Positions 8,605 through 18,263 of a DNA stretch of 37,247 bases are shown in pieces. Within the stretch, counting starts at the first letter, position 1. Each line of letters begins with the position of its first letter. Both the position numbers and the translations under genes were made by a program. The notes under the pieces are model-generated. The model saw nothing but the letters and a program-made list of their open reading frames with translations. It did not search any database and was not told the origin of the DNA. Source of the DNA: an uncultured delta proteobacterium. GTDB taxonomy: Bacteria > Desulfobacterota > Desulfobulbia > Desulfobulbales > Desulfocapsaceae. The stretch covers positions 1 through 37,247 of the forward strand of contig CAIUQR010000139.1 in NCBI GenBank assembly GCA_903901335.1. The letters run 5' to 3'.

Positions 8605-10530
8605 TTATGTAATAATTGCTTCTTCCGTTGCGGCAGCAATTTCATCTTCATCATATTCACCCACTAAATCAGTGATATCATATCCAAGAATATCAGTAAT
8701 TGAAGCCATTATTTCTTTTGAGTTTATGATGTCTTCTATATCCGCAGCTTCAACCTCTTCGAGGGTCATACTGCTGATATAGTTGCCTTCAATTGCGTTT
8801 GTTACAAAATCCATATCCAGCTTTGGCACAAAGGGATAAGGAGTTATATTTGCTCTATCCTTCAATATTTCATCCGTGTAATATTTAATTTTGGTGGCAA
8901 GAATCGGTTTGGCGTTTTCAAGAGAAATAATTTGTGCTTCCTTTCCAATTTCCTTTATTTCCTGGGGCATAAGCAGTGCTCGCCTGTTGTCGCTGGTGCT
9001 GATCGAACCACTACCACCATGATTATTCATCGACATGGCACGGGGCGTTGAAATCGAGCGGCCTTTCGATGTCTGATAGCCTAGCATTTCGCTATACTCG
9101 TTTGCGTCTTGTTGTTCACGGGGTGCATAAAAAATTTGAATTCCACAGTTGGTGAGGATATTACGGGCCGATTCCCGTCCATAGATTTTAGCGTCTTCGA
9201 TTTGACCTTTGCTTTGAAAAATCAACAGCAAACGCATATTATAACTGGCCATAATGCCGACAGTCTTTTCAATGATTCCAACCCTGCCGAGCAGTGTAAA
9301 CTCGTCCATAAGAAGCAGACATTGGTATTTCAGTTCGGGGTTATCCTTTGGCAATTCGCGCAGGTTCTCATTTATCAGCTGAGAAAAAAAGAGGTTGGTC
9401 AGTTTTGAGAACCGTTCTATGCTGTTTGGCTGCAAACCGATGTAGATGCTCATTGGTTTCTTGCGAACATCACGCAAGTCAAAATCATCTGCCGATGTCG
9501 CAGCCGCAACCAGCGGACTGCGAAAGATGTTGAGCGGAGCCTCCAGGCTGGATTTGATCCCCGCTCGTGTATTCTCACTGTTACCGGCATAACTCATAAG
9601 TGCGTTGCTGCACTCAGGAGACAGAGGGTTGCCCGCTTCTTGACGATCTTCTATGGTGTTGGTGATCCATGTATGTAGCGGTGATCCATCAACCGGTGCA
9701 GTCAGTCTGACCAGGTTCGGCATAGTGACCTTTTCGCCCTCCGTATCCAGCATGTACAGGACCAAACCAAGAAACAGCGTTTGTGCCATATCGTTGAAAA
9801 ATATGGTGTTCGCGTCATTAACACCACTGGTTGAATACAGTATGTTGCCGATCCCTTGGATATCATCAACGCGATAAATCTTTTCACGACGAACATAACT
9901 CAACGGATTCCAACGGTGTGATTCAAATTTTGGACTATCCGGAGCGAAAAGGTAGCATTCCTGTCCATGCTGTGAGCGAAAACCGGAGGTGATTGTCCAG
10001 TTTTCCAGCTTTGGATCAAAACCGACGATACTGTGAGGATAATAAAGATAATTTGGAATGACTATGCCGACGCCTTTTCCGGATCTTGTGGGTGCTGCCA
10101 ATGCGACAAATTGTTGACCGTAAAAATACAGAAACTGGCCTTTATATTTGCCAACCAGAATTGCTGGCCATCCGTCTTCGCCAGGTTTTTTTGCATACAG
10201 TCCCGAACGCAGAATTTCCGCTCCATTCGCAAAACGGGCCGATCCATGTAATTCACGTTTATTACCTGGAAACAGCATCATAATTCCCATTGCTGCAATG
10301 CCAATCGGGATAGCGGCGGCAATGATACTCGACAGCATCAATATTTTTTTGATCTTCGGTATATCCGCATAGGTCTGCCAATACTGAACCAACGTTAACG
10401 GTGTCACCGTATTTTCTGGAATTGCCTGCATCTTGGCAAACACCACCCCGCCTGCATATAACCCGAACACAGCGGACGCAATCACAAGCACCAGGCCAAA
10501 ACCAGCATAATATAGATGTTCTGATTTCAT
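8605..10530 (-). CDS. virD4: VirD4/TraG-type coupling protein
   Basis: A 641-residue ATPase with two N-terminal membrane segments (residues ~8-30 and ~65-88). The cytoplasmic part opens with GSARFANGAEILRSGLY, has Walker A APTRSGKGVG near residue 143 and Walker B LLLMDEFTLLG near residue 404, followed by RLLLIFQSKGQIED. This is the standard VirD4/TraG coupling protein that recruits the relaxosome and passes DNA to the VirB channel. The acidic C-terminal ~60 residues are probably the substrate-contact tail. The start overlaps the virB11 stop in an ATGA junction, indicating translational coupling. Confidence 0.95.
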   Translation of the reverse strand: MKSEHLYYAGFGLVLVIASAVFGLYAGGVVFAKMQAIPENTVTPLTLVQYWQTYADIPKIKKILMLSSIIAAAIPIGIAAMGIMMLFPGNKRELHGSARFANGAEILRSGLYAKKPGEDGWPAILVGKYKGQFLYFYGQQFVALAAPTRSGKGVGIVIPNYLYYPHSIVGFDPKLENWTITSGFRSQHGQECYLFAPDSPKFESHRWNPLSYVRREKIYRVDDIQGIGNILYSTSGVNDANTIFFNDMAQTLFLGLVLYMLDTEGEKVTMPNLVRLTAPVDGSPLHTWITNTIEDRQEAGNPLSPECSNALMSYAGNSENTRAGIKSSLEAPLNIFRSPLVAAATSADDFDLRDVRKKPMSIYIGLQPNSIERFSKLTNLFFSQLINENLRELPKDNPELKYQCLLLMDEFTLLGRVGIIEKTVGIMASYNMRLLLIFQSKGQIEDAKIYGRESARNILTNCGIQIFYAPREQQDANEYSEMLGYQTSKGRSISTPRAMSMNNHGGSGSISTSDNRRALLMPQEIKEIGKEAQIISLENAKPILATKIKYYTDEILKDRANITPYPFVPKLDMDFVTNAIEGNYISSMTLEEVEAADIEDIINSKEIMASITDILGYDITDLVGEYDEDEIAAATEEAIIT

Positions 10531-11567
10531 TTTTCACCTCGCTGCAGGAGATATTTTTGAACCGGGTCATAATAGATCTGCGTCATGTACGTCCGGCTGA
10601 AATACGCCACAACATCAATCGTCGTCATAACTTCACGCATGATATAGGTGAAGTCCAAGGTTTGGCCGACGCCGCTTTGTTTGATGAGAGTGCCGATGCG
10701 GTAGAACGCCGACCGGCAATCGTTGGCATGGACTGAGGTGATTGATCCTGGATGACCGGTATTGAGCAGACTCAAATAATCCCACGCTTCATCGCCGCGT
10801 AATTCAGTGAGGAAAACGCGATCCGGGTTCATACGCATACAACTTGCAATCAGTTCTTTGGAAGTAACACCATTCCTACCATAAAAAAGATGCTTATTAT
10901 TTGGATGATTCGGTAAATCCAATTCGTGATTATCTTCAATTGTTATGATCCGGGTATTCCGTGGAACCAGGTCGGCGAGCGCTTTTGTAAATGTAGTCTT
11001 CCCTGACCCTGTGCCACCCACCATTGCATTATTTAATTTGTTTTTTATCGCTGCCTTCCAAAAACCATCCATATCCCGGTCGGCCTTCATCTGAAGCATC
11101 TCTTTTTCAAAATCCAAAAGAGGAACATCTTCCGGGCAAACCAAGTGTTCTGACACATCTTTAATGCAATCGAGCCGACCGCTTTTTATATAGTCATCAA
11201 GTGAAAAACGTTGCGTCGAGGGAATCCGGATGGTCAGCGACAAGGTGCCTGCGGTTGTCGCCGGCGGAATGACAATCTGACCGCGTTGACCATCTGGCAG
11301 TGTGACCGATTTAATAGGTTCGTTCTGCCCTATGCAATCGTCGTTGTAAATTGCCAACGCATTCGCCAATTCCATTAATTTTCCAAAACTGGCACGCGGT
11401 TCGTTTTTAATCTCCCACCCTTTCGCGCTTTCGGTGAGCACTTCATCAGGCTGATTAACCACAACCTCTGTAACACCAGGGATGTCCATGCATTCCTGAA
11501 TGCCGGTGTTTTTAAGCAAATCGCGAACCGTTACGCTACGGTCATATGTTTTTGTCTCGGCGTGCAT
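10527..11567 (-). CDS. virB11: VirB11-type T4SS traffic ATPase
   Basis: A 346-residue ATPase of the VirB11/TrbB family. Walker A is GGTGSGKTTFTK near residue 183, the Asp box ITIEDNHELDLP follows, then MNPDRVFLTELRGDEAWDY (Walker B region) and TGHPGSITSVHAND (His box). It forms the hexamer at the channel base that powers pilus assembly and substrate entry. The ATG overlaps the virB10 stop by one base (TAATG), and its own stop overlaps the virD4 start. Confidence 0.95.
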   Translation of the reverse strand: MHAETKTYDRSVTVRDLLKNTGIQECMDIPGVTEVVVNQPDEVLTESAKGWEIKNEPRASFGKLMELANALAIYNDDCIGQNEPIKSVTLPDGQRGQIVIPPATTAGTLSLTIRIPSTQRFSLDDYIKSGRLDCIKDVSEHLVCPEDVPLLDFEKEMLQMKADRDMDGFWKAAIKNKLNNAMVGGTGSGKTTFTKALADLVPRNTRIITIEDNHELDLPNHPNNKHLFYGRNGVTSKELIASCMRMNPDRVFLTELRGDEAWDYLSLLNTGHPGSITSVHANDCRSAFYRIGTLIKQSGVGQTLDFTYIMREVMTTIDVVAYFSRTYMTQIYYDPVQKYLLQRGEK

Positions 11568-12790
11568 TATCGGCTCTTAATTATTTCGTAGACCTCACGA
11601 AAATCTACGTCACGGGCCACGAAAATGTTTAGAAGCGACCCTTGGTTGCTATATGCGGTAGGTGGAATATTTATGGAGTTTTTCAGTGTTTCTGTTGCCA
11701 TATTCTGTGTCGCGTCTTGAGTTTGTGACGGATAGACCGGAAAACCGCCGCTGCCATTTTTATTTTCCGAATAATATTGTTTTAATCCATCCAGTGTATC
11801 CCCGATTAAGCTTATAAAAATTGCATTGCTGAATCGATCCCACCAGTGATTATCTATCCAGGCATCGATACCGGTTGCACCTAATGGATCAGATGCAGGA
11901 CTGTTAACGTCTATCGCCACACCTTTATCTGTCTCGATACGTGACCACATCGCGAAAATCTTCTTTTGTCCGCGCTGGATGCCTACTCGTTGCTCTCCTA
12001 TCACCGTACTGCCGCGCTCAACCAACAATACCTTTCCATTGGCACCGTATGTATCCTTGGTAGTGCGACACAAAATCATTCCAGGGTAGTCTGTCACTAT
12101 TTTCGATTGTTGTACGCAGGCTATCATTGTTCCTCGTCTTAACAGGTACGTCAGGTCATCACGTAGTGTTGCAGTAGTTCCTGCCAACAATGACGGAGTC
12201 AGTCTGTCATCCAATGGTTTGTTGTCGTTATCTGACTTCTCCTTATTCAATCCGTCCGTAATATTTCTTAATGGTGACGCTGATCCGGCAGGCCTGGTTG
12301 AATCTTCCTTCTTTTTTCCTTCATTTTGGTTCCCTACCAATACGCTTCCCAGATATCGCCTGTCGGGCGGAGGAGTCTGTTGATTTGCTTGCCCTGCCGA
12401 GGCAGGGGTTTTACCTGCATCTGTCTTTTGTCCTGTAACCGCCGCTGGTGTGGCGTCCTTTGGTAGGGGAAGTTTAGGCGTTTCTGATTCATGCTTTAAC
12501 GAATTCAATCGATCCTGTTCAGCAATTTCCGCTTGATCTTTATGAAAATCTTTACGTTGTGTCACTTCGACAGCATCTTTCTGATTTTTATTAATATCTT
12601 TGGCAGCTTTCAGGGCTTCTAAGTGTTTGATAAACACCATCGCCAATATAACGATGACACACACAAACCCCAGTCCAACAAGCCACATGAACACCTTGTT
12701 AATGTTACTTTTTTTCTTTTCACGCCGAGTCAGGTCCGGAATTCCTCGGTCTATACGGGTGCTTTCTTCTGGATTTATTTCATTGGACAT
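11567..12790 (-). CDS. virB10: VirB10-type T4SS core protein
   Basis: A 407-residue protein from the ATG at 12790, chosen because GGAG lies upstream and because MSNEINPEESTRIDRGIPD is a typical short cytoplasmic tail before one membrane segment (KVFMWLVGLGFVCVIVILAMVF). A proline/glutamine-rich periplasmic linker follows, then the conserved TrbI/VirB10 domain with LRRGTMIACV, GANGKVLLVERGSTVIGEQ and the WIDNHWWDRF region. VirB10 links the inner and outer membranes in the core complex. An upstream extension to 12949 would lie inside virB9. The gene overlaps the virB9 end by 11 bases. Confidence 0.93.
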   Translation of the reverse strand: MSNEINPEESTRIDRGIPDLTRREKKKSNINKVFMWLVGLGFVCVIVILAMVFIKHLEALKAAKDINKNQKDAVEVTQRKDFHKDQAEIAEQDRLNSLKHESETPKLPLPKDATPAAVTGQKTDAGKTPASAGQANQQTPPPDRRYLGSVLVGNQNEGKKKEDSTRPAGSASPLRNITDGLNKEKSDNDNKPLDDRLTPSLLAGTTATLRDDLTYLLRRGTMIACVQQSKIVTDYPGMILCRTTKDTYGANGKVLLVERGSTVIGEQRVGIQRGQKKIFAMWSRIETDKGVAIDVNSPASDPLGATGIDAWIDNHWWDRFSNAIFISLIGDTLDGLKQYYSENKNGSGGFPVYPSQTQDATQNMATETLKNSINIPPTAYSNQGSLLNIFVARDVDFREVYEIIKSR

Positions 12791-13589
12791 TTTTCTTCTC
12801 CACTCGAATCGCGTCTTTAACCGTTGTTCCACGAGCGTTGAATTGGCCGTATGGATCATAGGCGTCGTTGTAAACGCCGAGTACGAGTTCTCCGAGGCGT
12901 AGGATGAAAATATTGTTAGTTTCGTGGATAACCAACCTGTCGCCCTCAACGTGACTATTTACAATAGCCTCTGTTCCGTCGGCCGTTTTTTTGAACACGG
13001 CTGGCATTTCTCGACTGTCGGCGTACTGTAGGGTTGTAAACAGTCCATTGTCCCATGCAGCCGTCGGTGCAATTTTGAAATCACCTGCCATGCTGTACGC
13101 CTCATTCTTTTTTTCCGGTGGTGCATTGTCGTTTTTTCTTTTCTCTTCGGCCAGCCGCTCTTTCTCCAATTCAGCGGCTTTCAATTTCGCTTCAGTATCC
13201 GGGTAACGAAATCGCAGGAGGAAGGTTGGTTTTACATTTTCAGGTGTTGTGATAAGAGAAAAAACATAGCTGCGCTTATTTGTTACAATCACGACATTTG
13301 TATCTGGGTTATCTGCCTTCGGTTTAATAACGATGTTGCTGTCTCGTATGCCAACTGTCCAGGCCTCCGAGTCACCGAATCCAGCCAGCCCTTTTTCAGG
13401 GCTTTCGTCAGCTTCAAGCTGAATGAGCGTTGCGCTGCCTTTTTGTATATAGACTTTATAGACTTCATCCGGGGAATAGGTTGCAATCTGGATTCGTGGA
13501 TCTTTTGGTGATGGGTAGCCGACCGTTGCGGCATCCGCAAAGATCGGTGCAATACCTAACAGCAAGGCAAAAAAAATGGCTCTTTTCAT
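12780..13589 (-). CDS. virB9: VirB9-type T4SS outer core protein
   Basis: A 269-residue periplasmic protein with signal peptide MKRAIFFALLLGIAPIFADA. The mature part starts with YPSPKDPRIQIATYSPDEVY, the TrbG/VirB9 signature, and contains the RSYVFSLITT strand and the C-terminal domain (DGTEAIVNSHVEGDRLVIHET) that contacts VirB7 and VirB10. Two starts are possible. The ATG at 13601 overlaps the virB8 stop, but the ATG at 13589 has GAGGG six bases upstream and a cleaner signal peptide, so I prefer it. Confidence 0.93.
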   Translation of the reverse strand: MKRAIFFALLLGIAPIFADAATVGYPSPKDPRIQIATYSPDEVYKVYIQKGSATLIQLEADESPEKGLAGFGDSEAWTVGIRDSNIVIKPKADNPDTNVVIVTNKRSYVFSLITTPENVKPTFLLRFRYPDTEAKLKAAELEKERLAEEKRKNDNAPPEKKNEAYSMAGDFKIAPTAAWDNGLFTTLQYADSREMPAVFKKTADGTEAIVNSHVEGDRLVIHETNNIFILRLGELVLGVYNDAYDPYGQFNARGTTVKDAIRVEKKNVQ

Positions 13590-13597
13590 CTTAACCC

Positions 13598-14323
13598 TCA
13601 TTTAAAATTTTCCGGATCGACGCGATAAGACGTAACCTGAAATCCAAGCGGATTAATCAGGCGTTCAGCGTCGGTCATGGGTGGGTTATCGTAGTGGTAA
13701 GCGATGGTTGCAATCCACTTTGTCGTTTCACCTTGCAGTGATGCCAACTCGCCGGTCGTGTTGATGACATACTTTTCAAACCGGACCTGCGCCAAGTCGC
13801 CGATGAAAGACACTGACGGATTACGAACAACAACCTTCTGCTGATTTTTAAGGACTCGATGAGGGGCGTCCGGTCTGTTGTAAAAAAGTTTGTATTCCTT
13901 TTGGACTTTATTGCCCGACAAAAGAATTGTATTGTCGTAGAGGGTCTGAATGCTTTCCCAATCGTAGCTCTCACGATTGATAACGTATCGAGCCAGGTTT
14001 GACCTATCAACCGACTCGGGCAAACTTACTTTTGCGTTCTTCAAGCTTTTGACTACATCAACCGCCCCCGTGTTATTGTCAACCCGGATAAGCCAGTGTT
14101 CCGTTGTCTTTAAAGGCAAGATTATAACTACGGCAGCTACACCCATAATCCCGATTAACATTCCTGCCGTCGCAACACGCCACGCAACCTTTTTGGATTT
14201 GTAGGCTTCTTCAATCCGGCTATTCTCGAATTCTTCTGCTGCATTTATGAAGTCGCGTGCCTGTTCGATGGGATGGGTTTGTCCAGAACCAACAGTTTTC
14301 TTTTTCTTTTTTTTGAAAAACAT
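13598..14323 (-). CDS. virB8: VirB8-type T4SS inner-membrane protein
   Basis: A 241-residue bitopic protein. The first residues are strongly basic (MFFKKKKKKTVGSG), one membrane segment spans residues ~50-70 (VATAGMLIGIMGVAAVVIILPL), and a periplasmic domain of the VirB8/TrbF fold follows, with RYVINRESYDWESIQTLYD and VRFEKYVINTTGE. VirB8 nucleates assembly of the channel. Its stop overlaps the ATG at 13601 as ATGA, consistent with tight coupling to virB9. The lysine run is A-rich at the DNA level but in frame. Confidence 0.93.
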   Translation of the reverse strand: MFFKKKKKKTVGSGQTHPIEQARDFINAAEEFENSRIEEAYKSKKVAWRVATAGMLIGIMGVAAVVIILPLKTTEHWLIRVDNNTGAVDVVKSLKNAKVSLPESVDRSNLARYVINRESYDWESIQTLYDNTILLSGNKVQKEYKLFYNRPDAPHRVLKNQQKVVVRNPSVSFIGDLAQVRFEKYVINTTGELASLQGETTKWIATIAYHYDNPPMTDAERLINPLGFQVTSYRVDPENFK

Positions 14324-14330
14324 GGCGTTT

Positions 14331-14477
14331 TTAATTGGTTAAGGGTGTTACTGCATCAAGAACAACTGGTTTATTTATCGGTATCCTTTCACCATACGGC
14401 TCCGGTGGTTTGGGAGGCGCGCAAGCGGAGAGAAAGCAAACAATCACAAGCATGATCAATACTTTTGTAGTTTTCAT
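14331..14477 (-). CDS. virB7: VirB7-like small lipoprotein
   Basis: A 48-residue lipoprotein. Translation gives a signal (MKTTKVLIMLVIVCFLSAC) with lipobox LSAC (Cys19), then a proline-rich mature part, APPKPPEPYGERIPINKPVV. The size, lipidation signal and place between virB4 and virB8 match VirB7, which anchors VirB9 to the outer membrane. Seven bases separate its stop from the virB8 ATG. Confidence 0.85.
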   Translation of the reverse strand: MKTTKVLIMLVIVCFLSACAPPKPPEPYGERIPINKPVVLDAVTPLTN

Positions 14478-14519
14478 AGGTTGTTATTATCCTGGATGAT
14501 ATTTCATATTTCAGGGGAA

Positions 14520-16910
14520 TTACTTTTTACCCTTACGGCGCTCCTGGAAAATTGGAAGCCATTTGTCAGGGTCGTGCCCGACTTCAGCTGTGATTTCTTC
14601 CAAAATTGCAACATTGTCGCTGCTGCCGGAGATGACAGCGAGTTCATCATCAAATCCGTAAAGATCCAGAACAGCAAAAACGCTCTGGTTGCCCTGCTTA
14701 ACAAGAAATGTCCGGCTGTCTTCGCGTAATTCCTTGAGCCTTTCAAATTCCTTTCGGGTCAGATTGCAGTCTTTATAACCTTCGTATTTGGCTGCCGGGT
14801 TGGGCAGAAAAATCTTAGTTGGCGTTTGCTGAACGATTGCCGCAAAAATCGGACTGTTAATTGCGTCTTCCGGACTTTGACTTACAAGGACAATAAATTC
14901 ATCGACCTTTCTGCCGGTCTTGAGAATATCGAGGATAATTTTTTGAGTGATTTCAAACTTGACCGGAAGCCAAAATTCTTCTACCACTGTTGCCATTAAT
15001 CCGCCTGATTGCTGCATCATTCCTTTAAGATGAAACAGATAGGCCAGCACCGGCGCAGTTGGCTCATATCCGTCTTTCAGAAAATCTGTGACATCAAAAC
15101 CAATCTTGCGATAACTGCTGATATCAAAATTATTGCTCGGGCAATCAAGCGCCCAGGCATAACGACCATTTCCGGCATGGGTCCACTTTCGTAATCGTGC
15201 CGCCAGATCATCGCCGCCTTGATTCGGCACCGTTTCGAGGACCCGGCTAAAACGCCTACTTTCAAATGGTAGGCTGTAAATTGTGTCAACAGCAACCTTG
15301 ACCTGCTGTTCTTCTTCTGCTGTGATTTTTCCGTGATGATTCTTCCCGCACTCTTTGAGCAAATCATTTAGAAATTCGCGATTTTTGGGAGTATCGGGCA
15401 ATTGGAAAGGATTTAGGCCGGTGGGTTCGCCAGCTACAAGGCTGAAATAGGTGCCGCCTTGTGCTTTAATAAAAATCTTCATGCCGTGGTCTTTATCAAT
15501 GGCAAAGAGCTTAGCGTCAAAACGATCGATAAAACTAAGTAACATCAATTGTGCTACGGTCTTGCCCGTGCCGGTTGCTCCAAGTATGAGCGTATGGCCT
15601 GCTATTTTTTCACCAAGGTTGTCCTCGTCGATGTTGCTATAATGGAAATTGAAGCTGTACAATCCTTTGGAGATTGTTTGCAGAGGGATAACAGCACTAC
15701 CGTCACCGATGGGATTTCCGCTCGCCTTACCCGTTGAATACGTATGCATGGCAAAGCTTGCCGCCAGATTACGGCTGCCTTTCGGCATTGGCCGAGGACG
15801 ATATTTTGCCGCGCCTGGGACCTGTCCAAAATACGTCACAGGTGCCGACAATGTTGCTCTGACAAAACGTGCACCCGCCTCACCAAGAAAAACAGCGCGT
15901 GCACTTTCACCGTTATCGAGAGCTTTTTTCATGCTTTTTTCTGACGTAGTGACTTTGTAGGTCATGCCGCCATAGACAACAAGCGCTGCATGATAATCCC
16001 CAAACACCAAATCACCGCTGCTGAGATATCCCCGAGCCTGTTTAATTTCATTAATCTGGTGTTCGGCGGCATCGCCAACGCTTGTCAACTTGTTCAATTG
16101 GTCTTCAATCAGCTTTTGTGCCTCAGCCTGACTGACGAAAAAAAACGTTTGTGTCAGGGTAAATTCAAAGGGCATTTTCAGTATGCAGTCGAACAAGCCG
16201 GATTTGCTTGTTTCTGGAAAATCTTTCAGGTCGTAACAGGTAGCAAACTTGGTTTGTTCGTGACTATTTCCACGAATCTCAATCACATCATTCCCGAAAT
16301 GTAAGTAACTGTTGCCAAGGACTTCGCTCAATGGTGTGGCAGTCATGGGTACTTCTTCGTCAAACGCATTTATGAGGTTTCCTAAAAACCGATACGTTTC
16401 TGAAAAACGGATACCATTTTTGGTGTAGGTGCCAAGCATAACAGCACCATAAGCCCTTAGACTTTTGACGACGTTTGCGCCAAGCTCACCCAACTCTTCG
16501 ATACCGTCCTTTAAATTATCGTGTTTGAGCACCAGGGTGATATAGAAACGGTTTTCATAATAATCTTCATTTGCAAACCGTTTAAGGTACTTAGAGGCTA
16601 AATCTTTTATGAATGTACTTTTAAACTGATACTCAAATTTCTTCTGGATATTGCGGCGGCAGACGTGAGTCCAAAGGCCGAGGCGGGAGCCTTTTTCTTT
16701 GCCCAGGTTGGCAAAAAAAGTATTCATGCCCTTGAAATGATTTTCAATAATGTCATCATCGATTGTTTCAAACGGAATACCGTCCAATTCTATCGATAGC
16801 AATAGTCGATCATTGCTCATTGACACACAATGCTCGCTCACATGATACCGAAGTGGCGGCAACCAATCTTCAATAGATGGTTGAATTTTCAAAAAATCGC
16901 TTATAAACAT
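14520..16910 (-). CDS. virB4: VirB4-type T4SS ATPase
   Basis: A 796-residue ATPase of the VirB4/TrbE/CagE family, the longest gene of the operon. Walker A, GATGTGKT, lies near residue 440. A Walker B-like VVEEFWLP with the catalytic glutamate follows near residue 640, then the VLVSQSPEDAINSP motif and FLPNPAAKYEGYKD of the conserved C-terminal part. The N-terminal region (IQPSIEDWLPPLRYHVSEHC) is typical. VirB4 powers pilin extraction and substrate transfer at the inner membrane. The ATG at 16910 lies 41 bases before the virB3 stop, a longer overlap than elsewhere in the operon. Confidence 0.95.
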   Translation of the reverse strand: MFISDFLKIQPSIEDWLPPLRYHVSEHCVSMSNDRLLLSIELDGIPFETIDDDIIENHFKGMNTFFANLGKEKGSRLGLWTHVCRRNIQKKFEYQFKSTFIKDLASKYLKRFANEDYYENRFYITLVLKHDNLKDGIEELGELGANVVKSLRAYGAVMLGTYTKNGIRFSETYRFLGNLINAFDEEVPMTATPLSEVLGNSYLHFGNDVIEIRGNSHEQTKFATCYDLKDFPETSKSGLFDCILKMPFEFTLTQTFFFVSQAEAQKLIEDQLNKLTSVGDAAEHQINEIKQARGYLSSGDLVFGDYHAALVVYGGMTYKVTTSEKSMKKALDNGESARAVFLGEAGARFVRATLSAPVTYFGQVPGAAKYRPRPMPKGSRNLAASFAMHTYSTGKASGNPIGDGSAVIPLQTISKGLYSFNFHYSNIDEDNLGEKIAGHTLILGATGTGKTVAQLMLLSFIDRFDAKLFAIDKDHGMKIFIKAQGGTYFSLVAGEPTGLNPFQLPDTPKNREFLNDLLKECGKNHHGKITAEEEQQVKVAVDTIYSLPFESRRFSRVLETVPNQGGDDLAARLRKWTHAGNGRYAWALDCPSNNFDISSYRKIGFDVTDFLKDGYEPTAPVLAYLFHLKGMMQQSGGLMATVVEEFWLPVKFEITQKIILDILKTGRKVDEFIVLVSQSPEDAINSPIFAAIVQQTPTKIFLPNPAAKYEGYKDCNLTRKEFERLKELREDSRTFLVKQGNQSVFAVLDLYGFDDELAVISGSSDNVAILEEITAEVGHDPDKWLPIFQERRKGKK

Positions 16911-17253
16911 GGTGATGATGTCCGTACTTGATAGGCGTCAGTGTATAAGTATTGTTCCAAAAACGAGTATTCGCCCGTTTGGACCACGTCTTGATTTCCA
17001 GCCAAAGAATGCTCATTGCCCGGTCGTCTGTTTCACAAACCGATTTCAAAAAGAACAAGACCGGCACAGCCAACAAGACAAAAAGAAGCCCTGCCGGTCC
17101 TATGAATGCTTGCAGGATTAAGGCAATCAAAATAGCCGCAATACAGATTAAAACCGTTGGCACGAGAGGGAAAGCACCCATAATAAGCGCGGTGCGTGCC
17201 AAACCATTGTACGATGGATATTCTGGTTTTATAAATTTGCCGGTGTCTTTCAT
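16870..17253 (-). CDS. virB3: VirB3-type T4SS membrane protein
   Basis: A 127-residue protein with two adjacent hydrophobic segments (residues ~20-45 and ~50-68) followed by a cytoplasmic tail containing FLKSVCETDDRAMSILWLEI, a typical VirB3 pattern. I take the ATG at 17253, which overlaps the virB2 stop as TGATG. The longer frame from 17316 would lie in virB2. VirB3 works with VirB4 in pilus assembly. The 3' end overlaps virB4 by 41 bases. Confidence 0.9.
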   Translation of the reverse strand: MKDTGKFIKPEYPSYNGLARTALIMGAFPLVPTVLICIAAILIALILQAFIGPAGLLFVLLAVPVLFFLKSVCETDDRAMSILWLEIKTWSKRANTRFWNNTYTLTPIKYGHHHHVYKRFFENSTIY

Positions 17254-17543
17254 CAGGCAAAAATGCTCCACATGAACGCCGCCAACGCTGGCACTCCACC
17301 AAGAACTGCAACCCACATCGCTGCCGCCCCGAAATCACCCCAGGTCGCTTTTTGCGCTTTAACCTGCATCCCTTTGAACAGAAGATAAATGACGCTTGTA
17401 ATGCCCAGGAATCCATACAACCACGTCTGAAAGGTGGTCGCCTGGCTGTTGGCAGCGGCTAGTCCGCCTGCACCATATGCAACATTGCTGATCAAGAGAA
17501 ATGCGGTGATGGTGAGTTGAGCTGCTTTTTTCAGTGTTTTCAT
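17253..17543 (-). CDS. virB2: VirB2-type major pilin
   Basis: A 96-residue pro-pilin. A signal peptide (MKTLKKAAQLTITAFLLISN, cut after VAYGA) is followed by two hydrophobic helices joined by a short basic loop (KGMQVKAQKATWGDFGA), the standard VirB2 layout. The processed subunit would form the conjugative pilus. It overlaps virB1 upstream and virB3 downstream by a few bases, showing one compact translated unit. Confidence 0.92.
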   Translation of the reverse strand: MKTLKKAAQLTITAFLLISNVAYGAGGLAAANSQATTFQTWLYGFLGITSVIYLLFKGMQVKAQKATWGDFGAAAMWVAVLGGVPALAAFMWSIFA

Positions 17544-18190
17544 TTTTCCCTCTTTGTTGTAAAATCGATGAAGATATCCCAGGTTTTTGACTTGGGTTGT
17601 TCCGGTGTAGCTACAGTTGGTTGTTTTTCCGCTGGTTGGAGCGGTTTTTTTTCTTGTTCAATGGATTTTTTTTGACTTTGCCGGTTCGGAATAACTCGAA
17701 TGGGTATTGCTTTTACTGGCTCGTTTTCGGCTAAAACCACGCGCTGAACATAGCTTGTTCCATTGCTGTCGGGTATAAACCCGCGTTTGAGATTTCCAGA
17801 ATAGTAACAGCTATAAGCCGCGTTTCTGGCATCGTCTCCGGAAAGATTATTTCTGGCTTGATTATCACATTCCGTCAGGATCTTTGCCCCTGCAGTTAAG
17901 TTTTTACAACTATCGAAAGCTGTTTCGTAATTAAGGTCGAATTTTTGCAGATTACGGTAATTTATTTGGGCAGGACCAAGACTGAAATTCCAGCCATTAT
18001 CATGCAAAGCTTTTGCGGTTGAAACAGCCTCATCGAGATTCTTGGGCTGGCGGACCAATCGGCCACCTACTACCCCTATAGCAAAGGGATTTTGGTTTGA
18101 TTCAACTTTGACGATAGCAGCCATGCGCTCTTGGAGTGTTGTGGGAACGCATTGTTGAATATGTTGGGCTAACGCGATAAATTCAAGCAT
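17540..18190 (-). CDS. virB1: VirB1-type lytic transglycosylase
   Basis: A 216-residue protein with a soluble lytic transglycosylase domain. The catalytic glutamate lies in AAIVKVESNQNPFAIGVVGG (residues ~24-43), followed by FSLGPAQINYRNLQKF and the A-Y-S-C-Y-Y-S-G-N active-site segment. It cuts peptidoglycan locally so that the channel can cross the cell wall. No clear signal peptide is present at the chosen ATG (MLEFIALAQHIQQCVP), as in several VirB1 relatives. The C-terminal 60 residues are a proline/glutamine-rich tail. It is the first structural gene after the HTH regulator. Confidence 0.9.
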   Translation of the reverse strand: MLEFIALAQHIQQCVPTTLQERMAAIVKVESNQNPFAIGVVGGRLVRQPKNLDEAVSTAKALHDNGWNFSLGPAQINYRNLQKFDLNYETAFDSCKNLTAGAKILTECDNQARNNLSGDDARNAAYSCYYSGNLKRGFIPDSNGTSYVQRVVLAENEPVKAIPIRVIPNRQSQKKSIEQEKKPLQPAEKQPTVATPEQPKSKTWDIFIDFTTKREK

Positions 18191-18263
18191 TGTAAAGTCT
18201 CTTTTTTTGAGGCCGGAAAATCTTTTTTGTCTTTTTTCCCTTGGTTGATAACTGTTTAAGGTG